From Prosthecobacter sp. (GTDB lineage Bacteria; Verrucomicrobiota; Verrucomicrobiia; Verrucomicrobiales; Verrucomicrobiaceae), in the NCBI RefSeq assembly GCF_029946185.1, contig NZ_JAQSEA010000010.1:21176-85175 (forward strand): 64,000 bases of DNA, given 5' to 3'. The notes under the pieces were generated by a model that saw only the letters and a list, made by a program, of their open reading frames with translations, ran no database searches and was not told where the DNA came from. Shown here one piece after another: positions 40,140 to 49,177 of this stretch. Position 1 is the first letter of the stretch; each line of letters starts with the position of its first letter. Both the position numbers and the translations under genes were made by a program.

Positions 40140-41618
40140 ATGAATACCGCTCTGCCCATGCTGCGTGATTTCAGTGATCGCTTCAGCCCGATCGTGGTCA
40201 AGGAGCTGCGCCAGGGACTGCGCACACGGTTCTTCACTTCGGCGCTGATCTTATTCCACACTCTCATCATCCTGCTTCTCATCACGGTGACGTTTGGTGC
40301 GCCGGTGGAGGCCGTAAACGGCATTTTCTGGGGGATTGCAGGTTTCATGCTGCTGGCGGTCATGCCGCTGCGTGGCTTTGCCGCCCTGCATACCGAAGCC
40401 ACTGACGGCACGCTGGACATGCTGACGCTGACCTCCATCGCATCGTTTCGGATTCTGTACGGCAAATGGGTGGCGCTCTACAGCCAGGCGCTGCTGGTGG
40501 CAGGCTCCATTCTGCCCTACATGGTCGCACGCTACTTCTTTGGTGGGGTTGAAATCCTGCGGGAGGTCGTGGCGCTGACGATCCTAGTGCTCGGCTCCGG
40601 AGTCATCACAGCGGCGCTGCTGGCCTTTTCTTCGCAGGTGCCGTTGTTGCTGCGCATCTTTCTGGCGCTCTGTGTCGGCGCTGGCGCAGCGCCGCTGGGG
40701 TTCTTCACCGCATTCCTTGTTACGGCTTCGCAGGCAGACTCGATGGTACGCGAATTCTTTGCGCTCGATCTCTGGGCACAGTGCAGCCTCGTCGGCGGCA
40801 TTCTGGCTCTGGTGGTGTATACCGTGTACTACTTTCTGGCGCTCGGTGCCTCACGCATTGCTCCGCCTTCGGAGAATCACAGCACGCAGAAACGACTCAT
40901 CGCATTGGTCGTGCATGGCGCTTTGATGGTGACGGGCCTGCTGCTGTGTTTTCTCAGCACGGAACCACGGGTTGCTCTGTGGGCCTATATTCCCCTGATG
41001 TTCCTGACGCTCATCGTCTGCATGGATGTGCTGACGGAAGAGATGCCGCGCTACCCCACCGCCGTGGCGGTGCTGGCACGGCGTGGGCGTTTTGGCAGGC
41101 TGGCAGGCAGGCTGTTGTACCCAGGCTGGGCTTCCGGCGTGCTTTTCTCCGCCATTTTGTGCATGATGGCGTTGATCATTATTGCGGGCATCACATGGAA
41201 GTCTTCGGCAATGGATTGGGATGTCGGCCCGTTTCCGCACTTGCTCTGCCTCTTCCTGGCCGTTTTCGTACCTGTGATCCTGCGCATCAACCGCACAAAC
41301 ATCTTTGCCAACTGGTGGGTCGTGCAGCTGTGCTCAGTCTTACTCGGCATCCTGCTGTCGATGTTTTGCCACACCATGAATGCGCGTGATCTGGGGGTTC
41401 TCGGCATGGTCTCCCCCATCACCGCCTTGTTTGGTGTCGAGTGTGTGGACTACAGCAGCCGTGGCGGCATCCTGTTCCTTGGCTGTGTTTTCAGTGCCGT
41501 GTGGCTGCTCGCCGCAATGGTGCGTGCAAAGATGAATTTCAAAACCTACACCCTGCTCGAAAGCGAAGCACTGGAGCAAGCCGGTCAGGAAACCCCTCGC
41601 ACTCATGACGCTGCTTGA
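40140..41618 (+). CDS. ABC-2 type permease, copy 2
   Basis: 492 aa, 1 nt after the previous stop. The N-terminus SDRFSPIVVKELRQGLRTR parallels copy 1, and MLTLTSIASFRILYGKW aligns with its MLALTRLSAGRIIFGKW. About 12 membrane segments are present. No extracytoplasmic binding protein is encoded, consistent with export or membrane-protein remodelling, not uptake. It overlaps the DUF58 gene by 14 nt, so transporter and DUF58/VWA parts are one transcription unit. Confidence 0.88.
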   Translation: MNTALPMLRDFSDRFSPIVVKELRQGLRTRFFTSALILFHTLIILLLITVTFGAPVEAVNGIFWGIAGFMLLAVMPLRGFAALHTEATDGTLDMLTLTSIASFRILYGKWVALYSQALLVAGSILPYMVARYFFGGVEILREVVALTILVLGSGVITAALLAFSSQVPLLLRIFLALCVGAGAAPLGFFTAFLVTASQADSMVREFFALDLWAQCSLVGGILALVVYTVYYFLALGASRIAPPSENHSTQKRLIALVVHGALMVTGLLLCFLSTEPRVALWAYIPLMFLTLIVCMDVLTEEMPRYPTAVAVLARRGRFGRLAGRLLYPGWASGVLFSAILCMMALIIIAGITWKSSAMDWDVGPFPHLLCLFLAVFVPVILRINRTNIFANWWVVQLCSVLLGILLSMFCHTMNARDLGVLGMVSPITALFGVECVDYSSRGGILFLGCVFSAVWLLAAMVRAKMNFKTYTLLESEALEQAGQETPRTHDAA

Positions 41619-42489
41619 TGACGCCAGCGCACTGCGCACGCTGCACATCCGCGCGCGTGGCTGGGCGCGTGTGCTGAAGCTGCCCTTCCGTCAGCAGCGC
41701 TGGCGTGGCCATGCGGGTGAATTCCTCGGCGGCGGCACCGGCAGCAGTCTCGACTTCCAGGACCATCGCCTCTACCTGCCCGGCGACGATCCACGCCAGA
41801 TCAACTGGCAGGCCTACGCACGCACCGGCACCTACTCGATGAAGCTCTATCGCGAGGAGGTGCGCCCTCTCGTTGATGTGATCCTGGATGTCTCGGCCTC
41901 CATGTTTGCCTTCGCCGCCAAAGAGCAGCGCGCGTTGGAATTGTTTGCCTACACCATCGAGTCGGCGCTGCAGTCGGGTGCCACGCTGCGCTGCTACGCC
42001 GTCGCTGGTTCAAAGCATCAACTCTTGGAGCCGGAGGTCATTCTCAGCGGCCAGTGGCACGCCCGCGTCAGCGCCTTGATCCCCACCCAGGAAACTCCCG
42101 TGCTGAATCGTCTCCCGCTGCGTGCCGGCGCGATGCGCGTCTTCATCAGCGATCTCCTGTTTGCCACGGAGCCGGAAGCCGTTCTCGCCTGCCTCAGCAC
42201 GCGCGGCGGACGCGGCATCGTCTTCGCTCCGCAATCTCAGGAGGAGTCCGATCCCGGCTGGGACGGCAACTACGAATTCATCGACCCCGAAACCGGCCTG
42301 CCACACGAGCACCGGGTCGAAGCCGCCCTGCTGCAGCGCTACGAGGCAGCCTATCGCCGCCATTTTGAACTGTGGAAAGCCGCCGCCCAGAAACACGGCA
42401 TCGCACTCGCCCGTGTGGCGGCGGAGGCAGACTTTCAAAAAGCACTGCAACTCGAAGGCCTTTCCAGTGGAGCCGTGGAAACCGCATGA
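41605..42489 (+). CDS. DUF58-domain protein
   Basis: 294 aa. DUF58 proteins accompany MoxR ATPases and VWA proteins. The hallmark YLPGDDPRQINWQAYARTG is at about 52-71, preceded by GHAGEFLGGGTGSS. A VWA-like MIDAS segment follows (VILDVSASM). No membrane helix is seen, so it is cytosolic or peripheral. The stop overlaps the following VWA gene start by ATGA, as expected for subunits made in fixed ratio. Confidence 0.93.
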   Translation: MTLLDDASALRTLHIRARGWARVLKLPFRQQRWRGHAGEFLGGGTGSSLDFQDHRLYLPGDDPRQINWQAYARTGTYSMKLYREEVRPLVDVILDVSASMFAFAAKEQRALELFAYTIESALQSGATLRCYAVAGSKHQLLEPEVILSGQWHARVSALIPTQETPVLNRLPLRAGAMRVFISDLLFATEPEAVLACLSTRGGRGIVFAPQSQEESDPGWDGNYEFIDPETGLPHEHRVEAALLQRYEAAYRRHFELWKAAAQKHGIALARVAAEADFQKALQLEGLSSGAVETA

Positions 42490-44255
42490 ACCTCACGCTC
42501 GCCAATACCTGGGGCCTGTGGGCGCTGCTCGGTCTTCCCGTCGTGATCGCCATTCACTTCTTGCAGCGGCGCAATCGCCGCGTGCCGGCCACCACGCTGT
42601 TCCTGCTGCAGCAGATGAAGCGCGAGAGCCGTACCGGCAGCCGCTTTGAGCGCCTGCGCACCTCCATCCCGTTCTGGCTTCAGCTCTTGATGGTCCTTCT
42701 CCTCACCTGGCTGCTCGTGCAGCCACGCTGGCTCAAACACGACGCCGTGCAGCGCATCGCCATCGTGATGGACAGTTCAGCCAGCATGCAGGCCTTTCGC
42801 TCACCCGCTGTGCAGGCGGCGGATGAAGTGCTCGGCCTGCTCGAAGGGCCTCTAGCACGCGCGGAGCTCACCCTGCTGTCTTCCGATTCCGAAGCCCCCA
42901 GCCTGTATCACGGCACACAGGCGGGTGAAGTGCGCCAGGCGCTGGCCCACTGGGAGCCGCTGCTGGGGGTGCACGATTTCACACCCGCGCTGCGCGTCGC
43001 ACGCGGCCTCGTCGGGCAGCAGGGCGTCGTGGTGCTCATCACCGATCATCCCCTGCCTGTGCCACCGCTCTTTGGCGCACAAGTAGTTTCCGTGGGTCAG
43101 GAAACCGACAACGTCGGCTGGGCGGGCGTGACCGTGGAAGAAAAAGACGGCCAGTGGCTGTGGCATGCGCTGGTGAAAAATTACAGCCGCACCGCACAGG
43201 AGCGCCAGTGGCGTGCGCAGGCCGGTGTTGCGGAGTCGCCCTGGAAGCTGCTCAAGCTCGGTCCCGGTGAAACCCAGACGTTGTCTGGTCCTTTCCCCGC
43301 TGGTGACATCCAGCAAATCGCACTGCATCTCAGCGATGATGCCTTGCAGCTCGACAACGATCTGCCGCTGGTGCGGCCCCAGCCCAAGGTGCTCTCCCTT
43401 TGTCCGCTTGAAGGTGAATCACGGGTGCTGGCAGAGTTGTTCAGCCGCTACGCGCACCTGCGCATGGTCGCTGTGCCGGGCGAGTCAGATCTCGTCGCTG
43501 CAGTGATGACTGAAAATTTCGCCCTGCCGGAACAGCGGCACGGCTGCTTTTTTCAAGCTCCCGCAGACGATGCAGCGCCTTATCTCAAAGGCAGCATCGT
43601 CGCCGAGCCGCATGCGCTGGTGGAAGGACTGAACTGGCAAGGCTTGCTGGTGCGCGAGTCGAAAACCATGCCCCGGCAGTCGCAGGACCGCGTTCTGCTG
43701 TGGCAGGGAGAGCGTCCGCTGATTGTGCTGCGCGTGATGCCCGCAGGCGGCAGGCAGTTGATCTGCCAGTTTGATCTGGAGACTTCCAATGCGCGCAAGC
43801 TGCCGGCGTTTGCCGTGTTGCTGCATCGCTTTCTCGAAGAATTGCGTGCGGACAAACTCGCGCCTGAAGCCGCCAACTTCGATGTGCGTCAGCACCTCGC
43901 CGTCGCGCATCGTCAGGATTCGGAGGCCGGCCCGTTGAAGCAAGGAGAGCAGGAAATCCCCCTCGCGCAGGCCCGGCTGCTGCGCGCCCCCGCGCGGCCC
44001 GGCCACTTCACCGTACATCAGGGGGAGACGCTGCTTCTCACTGCGGCGGCGCATTTTGCCGACACCCGCGAGGCCGATCTCACCCAGGCCAAGCCCTTCA
44101 ACGAACTCGACAAGGTCAAAGCCGTTCAGGTCGAAACCCTGCATGAGGCCGACCCCAACTGGCGGCTCTGGCTGGTGCTGCTGCTCCTGCTATTGCTGGG
44201 TAGCTGGTGGTTCACGACTTCCAAACGCGAAGCCCGGGAGGTGGCACGGCCATGA
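42486..44255 (+). CDS. BatA-like VWA-domain membrane protein
   Basis: 589 aa from ATG 42486. N-terminal BatA-type membrane domain (NTWGLWALLGLPVVIAIHFL, FWLQLLMVLLLTWLLVQP) followed by a VWA domain with MIDAS DSSAS at 96-100. The long middle (about 240-520) has no clear family, and a final membrane helix (LWLVLLLLLLLGSWWF) is present near 565. Both ends are membrane-inserted, so the VWA domain is probably periplasmic. VWA proteins bind protein partners in a metal-dependent manner; the partner is unknown. Confidence 0.88.
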   Translation: MNLTLANTWGLWALLGLPVVIAIHFLQRRNRRVPATTLFLLQQMKRESRTGSRFERLRTSIPFWLQLLMVLLLTWLLVQPRWLKHDAVQRIAIVMDSSASMQAFRSPAVQAADEVLGLLEGPLARAELTLLSSDSEAPSLYHGTQAGEVRQALAHWEPLLGVHDFTPALRVARGLVGQQGVVVLITDHPLPVPPLFGAQVVSVGQETDNVGWAGVTVEEKDGQWLWHALVKNYSRTAQERQWRAQAGVAESPWKLLKLGPGETQTLSGPFPAGDIQQIALHLSDDALQLDNDLPLVRPQPKVLSLCPLEGESRVLAELFSRYAHLRMVAVPGESDLVAAVMTENFALPEQRHGCFFQAPADDAAPYLKGSIVAEPHALVEGLNWQGLLVRESKTMPRQSQDRVLLWQGERPLIVLRVMPAGGRQLICQFDLETSNARKLPAFAVLLHRFLEELRADKLAPEAANFDVRQHLAVAHRQDSEAGPLKQGEQEIPLAQARLLRAPARPGHFTVHQGETLLLTAAAHFADTREADLTQAKPFNELDKVKAVQVETLHEADPNWRLWLVLLLLLLLGSWWFTTSKREAREVARP

Positions 44256-46966
44256 TGTTCCGCCATCCAGAATGGTTCGCACTGCTGCCCGTGCTGTTGT
44301 TGGCAGGCTGGCTCCTGCCACGGCTCTCGCTGTGGCGGCCGCTCAGGTTGCTGATGCTCGTGCTGGTCACGGCAACGCTCGCGCAGCCGCAGTGGCGGCG
44401 TCTGGCAGACGGCGTGGATCTCTGGGTCCTGCTGGACAGCTCTGTGTCCGCCGAGCAGCCCATGGCGAAAGGCATGACAGAATGGGAGAAGCTGCTCGAA
44501 AAAAGCCGGGGCAGTCAGGACCGGATCTTTTATCTCAACTATGCGGCGGAAGTGATGCGGCGCGGTGCTGAAGGCGCGGAGATGTATGCCCGCAATCAGA
44601 CCCAGACGCGCACCGCCCAGGCCGTCACGCAGGCGCTCGCCTTTGCGCAGCGCGAAGGCCGTGGCAGGCCAGCGCGCATCCTTGCCATCACGGATGGTTA
44701 TTCAACGGAGCCCCTGACAGGTCTGGCGTCCAAACTCACGCAGCAGGGGGTGGAGCTGGACTACCGCCTCGCCCGTGAAGTCGAGACCACCGACTTCCGC
44801 GTCTCCGCCATGAAGCTGCCTGCGCGCGCTCAGCTCGGTGAGCCGTTTCTGGTCGAGATCGAACTGCGCGGTACGACCGATGGCAAAGTGCCGCTCACGC
44901 TGTTGCGCAATGGACGTGAGATCAAAACAAGCGAAGTGGCCGTGAAACTCGGCAGCGGCATGATCCGCTTCACCGACCGCCTCCCGGCAGCAGGTGTGGC
45001 GCACTACGAAGCCATCATCCAGCCCGCCAAGGACGCGCATGCCGGCAACAACCGCCATGAGGCGATGATTGAAATCGCCGGCGGTCCCCGCGTGCTGCTG
45101 CTCACAAAATACACCAACGATCCCGTCGCGGAAACACTCCAGCGCCAGGGCTTCACCGTCGAAACCGTGAGTGAACTCCGCTCCCTGCGTCCAGGCCAGC
45201 TGGCAGGTGTGAAGTGTGTCATCTTCAACAACGTCCCCGCGTTTGAACTGCCCTCCGAGTTTCTACCTGCTATGGATTTTTATGTGCGCGAGCAGGGTGG
45301 CAGCATCCTCATGGCCGGTGGCAAACAGAGCTTTGCGGCTGGTGGTTATTTCGAATCACCGCTCGATCCGCTGCTGCCAGTGTCCCTCGAAATGAAACAG
45401 GAACACCGCAAGCTCATGGTCGCCATGGCCATCGTGATGGATCGCAGCGGCTCCATGGGCATGACCGTGCAGAACGGCTTCACGAAAATGCAGCTCGCCG
45501 ACGAAGGCGCGGCCAATGCCATCCGTTTCCTCGGGCCGCAGGATCTGCTCGCGGTTTATGCTGTGGATAGCGAGGCCCATGAAATGGTGCCGCTCCAGCA
45601 GGTGGGCCCGAATCGCGAAAAAATGGAAAGCGCCGTGCGCCGCATCGAAAGCACCGGCGGCGGCATCTATGTTTACAACGGCCTCAAAGCCGCATGGGAC
45701 CAGCTCAAAACAGCACCCGCCGGACAGCGGCACATCATTCTCTTCTCCGACGCCGCTGACTCCGAGCAGCCCGATGCCTACAAGAGCCTGATGGATGAAA
45801 TCACCAAGAGCGGCGGCACCGTCAGCGTCATCGCCCTCGGCACCCGCAGTGATCCCGACGCATGGCTGCTTGATGACATCGCCAAGCTCGGCAAAGGCCG
45901 CATCTTTTACACCGACAAAGCAGAAGAACTGCCCAGCATCTTCAGTCAGGAAACCGTCGCGGTGGCACGCAGCGCCTTCATAGAAGAACCCGTCGGCACC
46001 AAGGCCGCTGGCGGCTGGTTTGAGATCAGCAGCCAGGCCTTCGAATGGCCCAAGGAAGTGGATGGTTTTAATCTGAGTTACCTGCGCGAGTGGGCCAGCC
46101 AGGCGCTCATCTCGCAAGATGAATACGCCGCACCACTCGTGTCCTTCGGGCCGCGCGGTACCGGTCGCACCGCCGCAATCAGTTTCCCCCTCGGCGGCGA
46201 GCACTCCCAGCGCGTGCGTGACTGGCCCAAATACGGCGACTTTTTGCAGACGCAGGTGCGCTGGCTGATGGGGGAGGCCGTGCCGCCCGGCATCGGCGTA
46301 CGGCATCGCATCGAGGGCAACACCCTCACGCTGGATCTGCTCTACGAGGAGGAGTGGGAACCGAAGCTGCGCAGCAAAGCGCCGCGCGTAGTGCTCGCGC
46401 ATGGCTTGCGTGCCGAGGGCTCGCACGAGCTCGCCTGGGAGCGCGTCGCACCCGGGCATTTCCAGACCAGCACCGAGCTCCCCGAAGGTGAAATGGTGCG
46501 CGGTGCCGTGCAGGTGGGCGGTCAGGCCATCAGCTTTGGGCCCGCCATCGTCGGCACCAGCACCGAGTGGGCCTTTGACGAGTCACGCGCGGAAGAGCTT
46601 CGCCGCGTCTCACAGACCAGCGGTGGCCGCGAACTGCTGGAAATGAGCCAGGCTTGGCGCAGCCCCACGATCCCGCGCTTCACCGATCTCGGCCTCTATC
46701 TGCTCATCACCACGCTGCTGCTCCTGTTGTTCGAAGCCTTCGTGACACGCACTGGCTGGAAGCTACCACAGCGGGCCCGTGCCGAAGCCACGCAGCGGCT
46801 TAAAGTCGCCAAGCCAGCCCGGGAGACCGTGCAGCACTGGCAGCGGCTGCAGCAAACGCCGCAGGCGGATGCTCCCAAAACAACCGCAGTGGCAGAAACC
46901 ACGCCGCCTGCACCCGCGACGGATGCCGAGCGCCAAAGCCGTTTTCAGCGGGCGAAGAAACGATGA
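44252..46966 (+). CDS. Membrane protein with two VWA domains and GATase-like domain
   Basis: 904 aa from ATG 44252 (ATGA overlap). Two N-terminal helices (WFALLPVLLLAGWLLP, RLLMLVLVTATLAQP) are followed by VWA 1 with MIDAS-like DSSVS (62-66), a beta-sandwich region, a GATase-like domain (about 290-385; VRVLLLTKY, YVREQGGSILMAGGKQSF), and VWA 2 with canonical MIDAS DRSGSM near 400. A further domain precedes a C-terminal helix (LGLYLLITTLLLLLFEAFV) and a charged tail. Last gene of the operon and its largest component. Confidence 0.85.
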   Translation: MMFRHPEWFALLPVLLLAGWLLPRLSLWRPLRLLMLVLVTATLAQPQWRRLADGVDLWVLLDSSVSAEQPMAKGMTEWEKLLEKSRGSQDRIFYLNYAAEVMRRGAEGAEMYARNQTQTRTAQAVTQALAFAQREGRGRPARILAITDGYSTEPLTGLASKLTQQGVELDYRLAREVETTDFRVSAMKLPARAQLGEPFLVEIELRGTTDGKVPLTLLRNGREIKTSEVAVKLGSGMIRFTDRLPAAGVAHYEAIIQPAKDAHAGNNRHEAMIEIAGGPRVLLLTKYTNDPVAETLQRQGFTVETVSELRSLRPGQLAGVKCVIFNNVPAFELPSEFLPAMDFYVREQGGSILMAGGKQSFAAGGYFESPLDPLLPVSLEMKQEHRKLMVAMAIVMDRSGSMGMTVQNGFTKMQLADEGAANAIRFLGPQDLLAVYAVDSEAHEMVPLQQVGPNREKMESAVRRIESTGGGIYVYNGLKAAWDQLKTAPAGQRHIILFSDAADSEQPDAYKSLMDEITKSGGTVSVIALGTRSDPDAWLLDDIAKLGKGRIFYTDKAEELPSIFSQETVAVARSAFIEEPVGTKAAGGWFEISSQAFEWPKEVDGFNLSYLREWASQALISQDEYAAPLVSFGPRGTGRTAAISFPLGGEHSQRVRDWPKYGDFLQTQVRWLMGEAVPPGIGVRHRIEGNTLTLDLLYEEEWEPKLRSKAPRVVLAHGLRAEGSHELAWERVAPGHFQTSTELPEGEMVRGAVQVGGQAISFGPAIVGTSTEWAFDESRAEELRRVSQTSGGRELLEMSQAWRSPTIPRFTDLGLYLLITTLLLLLFEAFVTRTGWKLPQRARAEATQRLKVAKPARETVQHWQRLQQTPQADAPKTTAVAETTPPAPATDAERQSRFQRAKKR

Positions 46967-47140
46967 TGGAAAGTCGCCACGGACGCGTGTGCGGAAGGAT
47001 CAGACAAAGGCTTGAGTGACTTTGATCCAGACTCTTTTCCAACGGCTCATGGTACTAAACTGCCGTTCTTTGCCTTGCGAGACAAAGAATCCGGCGTGGC
47101 CAACGTACGTTTGAGGCACTCAAATCCATCGAAGATCATC

Positions 47141-48502
47141 ATGCCCAACTCTCGCCGCTCCTTTCTGAAGAACTCCTCTCTCGCCTCCGCCGCCGTCGCA
47201 TTCCCTGCTTTCGTGCGTGGCCAAAATCTCAACAGCAAGCTCCAGGTGGCCTGCGTCGGCGTAAACGGCATGGGCTACAGCGATTTGCACAATGTCGGGT
47301 CGCATGCAGCGGTGAAGTTTGTCGGCTTCTGCGATGTGGATGCAAACCGCTTCGACAAGGCGGACAAGGAGTTCCCCGGCGTGAAGCATTTCTCCGACTA
47401 CCGCGAGATGTTCAGCACCCTGGGCGATGGCTTTGATGCCGTGACCGTGGGCATTCCCGATCACATGCATGCGCCGGTGGCCGTGGCCGCGATGCAGAAG
47501 GGCAAGCACATCTACTGCCAGAAGCCGCTGGCTCACACGGTCTGGGAGGCACGCCAGATGAAACTGTGGGCGGAGAAGAAAAATCTCACCACCCAGATGG
47601 GCAACCAGATCCACTCCTCCATCGAATACCGCATGGGCACCCGCCTGATCAAGGAAGGTGCCATTGGCAAAATCAAAGAAGTCTATTCATGGGTCGGCGT
47701 CACGGGCAATGAGCGCACGCGCATGTTCCAGCCACCACCCTCGGCTCCAGTACCGGCAAATTTGGACTGGGACCTGTGGATCGGTGCGGCACCGATGCGT
47801 GAATACGCACCCTCCTACCATCCCTTCATCTGGCGCGACTGGCAGGACTTCGGCGGTGGCGGTCTCGGCGACTTCGGCTGCCACATCCTGGACCCCGTCT
47901 TCACCGCGCTCGATCTGACCGCGCCGATCAGCGTTCATGCCAAGAACAGCGGTATCAACAACCAGATCTGGCCCACGCATGAGACGATCAACTACGTGTT
48001 CCCTGGCACTGAGTACACCGCAGGCAAGACCATGAAGCTCACATGGATGGACGGCGGTCTGAAACCGAGCCACAAGCTCGCGCAGATGCCAGGAAACATC
48101 GATCTCCCCGGCAGCGGTTCCATCTTTATCGGCGAAGGCGGCACCATGGTGCTCGCACACGTGGCCGGACCACGCCTGTATCCGCTCGACAAGTTCACCG
48201 GCTTCAAATATCCAAAAGAAGAACCGCGCAGTCACTGGCACACCTGGGTGGATGCCTGCCTCGCCAGCAAGAAGACCAGCGATGGCTTCCATTACGCCGC
48301 CCCGCTGGCGGAAACCGTGCAGCTTGGCAACGTCGCCACACGTCTGGCCATTCCGAAGATCGATCCAGTCACGGGCCGCATGGATGAGGCGAACCAAGTC
48401 TTGGAATGGGATGCCGCCAATTTGAAATTCACGAACGCCCCCGAGGCGGACAAGCTGCTCACGAAAACCTACCGCAAGGGCTTCGAAGTGGCGGCGGCAT
48501 AA
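47141..48502 (+). CDS. Tat-exported Gfo/Idh/MocA-family oxidoreductase
   Basis: 453 aa from ATG 47141. A Tat signal (RRSFLKNSSLASAAVAFPAF) leads to the NAD(P)-binding domain (VACVGVNGMGYSDL, GFCDVDANRF, KHIYCQKPLAHTV with the catalytic-type Lys). The C-terminal domain contains GGGGLGDFGCHILDP. Exported oxidoreductases of this family are abundant in PVC bacteria and are linked to sugar turnover; the substrate is not predictable. A strong terminator follows. Confidence 0.9.
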   Translation: MPNSRRSFLKNSSLASAAVAFPAFVRGQNLNSKLQVACVGVNGMGYSDLHNVGSHAAVKFVGFCDVDANRFDKADKEFPGVKHFSDYREMFSTLGDGFDAVTVGIPDHMHAPVAVAAMQKGKHIYCQKPLAHTVWEARQMKLWAEKKNLTTQMGNQIHSSIEYRMGTRLIKEGAIGKIKEVYSWVGVTGNERTRMFQPPPSAPVPANLDWDLWIGAAPMREYAPSYHPFIWRDWQDFGGGGLGDFGCHILDPVFTALDLTAPISVHAKNSGINNQIWPTHETINYVFPGTEYTAGKTMKLTWMDGGLKPSHKLAQMPGNIDLPGSGSIFIGEGGTMVLAHVAGPRLYPLDKFTGFKYPKEEPRSHWHTWVDACLASKKTSDGFHYAAPLAETVQLGNVATRLAIPKIDPVTGRMDEANQVLEWDAANLKFTNAPEADKLLTKTYRKGFEVAAA

Positions 48503-48526
48503 GACCCCCGTCTAGCCTGATGACAG

Positions 48527-48564
48527 ATGCGCGCTGGCTTGAAAAAGTCAGCGCGCATTTTTTT
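48527..48564 (+). terminator. Rho-independent terminator
   Basis: A perfect 10-bp stem ATGCGCGCTG / CAGCGCGCAT with a 12-nt loop is followed by a run of seven T. It starts 24 nt after the stop codon of the Tat-exported oxidoreductase and is the clearest intrinsic terminator in the window. Confidence 0.9.
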
Positions 48565-48611
48565 CGATGCGTAATCGAGCGGCTGGCGTAGTTAATGCGT
48601 CAGACATCGAT

Positions 48612-49175
48612 ATGAATTCGGAAAACACCAACGAATCATCGTCTTCCCTCAGTGGAAGCCTCCTGCTCGCCTCACCGGCCATGCGCGACTCGAATTTTGC
48701 CCGCTCCGTGGTCTTCATGGCGGCGCATAACGAGAAGGACGGAGCCTTTGGCTACATCCTCAACCGGCCTCTGGAGCAGTGCGTCGCCGATCTCCTGCCG
48801 GATCAGGATCTCGGAGCGCTTGGTGAGGTTCCTGTGTTCATAGGTGGCCCTGTTTCGACCGACAAGCTGGCCTTTGCCGCGCTGCATTGGAACAAACGCC
48901 GCCGCACACTGCGCTGCCAGACCCACCTCTCAGTGGCAGACGCCCTGCATGCGCTCAGCCTCGGTCATGATGTGCGCGGCTTCGTTGGCTACTCCGGCTG
49001 GAGCGGCGGCCAGCTTGAAAGCGAGCTTGAAGTGCGTTCCTGGATCACGGCAGACGCCCGCCCGCTGGTGCTCACCGTTGAAAAGCCGGCGCAGATGTGG
49101 TCTGCCATTCTCAAGGACATGGGTCCGGTGTATCAGGTGATGGCCGGGGTGCCCGAGGATGTGGGGCTGAACTGA
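48612..49175 (+). CDS. YqgE/AlgH-family protein (UPF0301)
   Basis: 187 aa from ATG 48612. The family is widespread but lacks an agreed activity; in Pseudomonas AlgH affects alginate expression. The family signature is intact: GSLLLASPAMRDSNFARSV, NEKDGAFGYILNRPLEQ, VPVFIGGPVSTDKLAF and FVGYSGWSGGQLESEL. It has no signal peptide and is cytosolic. It ends 2 nt from the convergent gene. Confidence 0.93.
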   Translation: MNSENTNESSSSLSGSLLLASPAMRDSNFARSVVFMAAHNEKDGAFGYILNRPLEQCVADLLPDQDLGALGEVPVFIGGPVSTDKLAFAALHWNKRRRTLRCQTHLSVADALHALSLGHDVRGFVGYSGWSGGQLESELEVRSWITADARPLVLTVEKPAQMWSAILKDMGPVYQVMAGVPEDVGLN

Positions 49176-49177
49176 GC

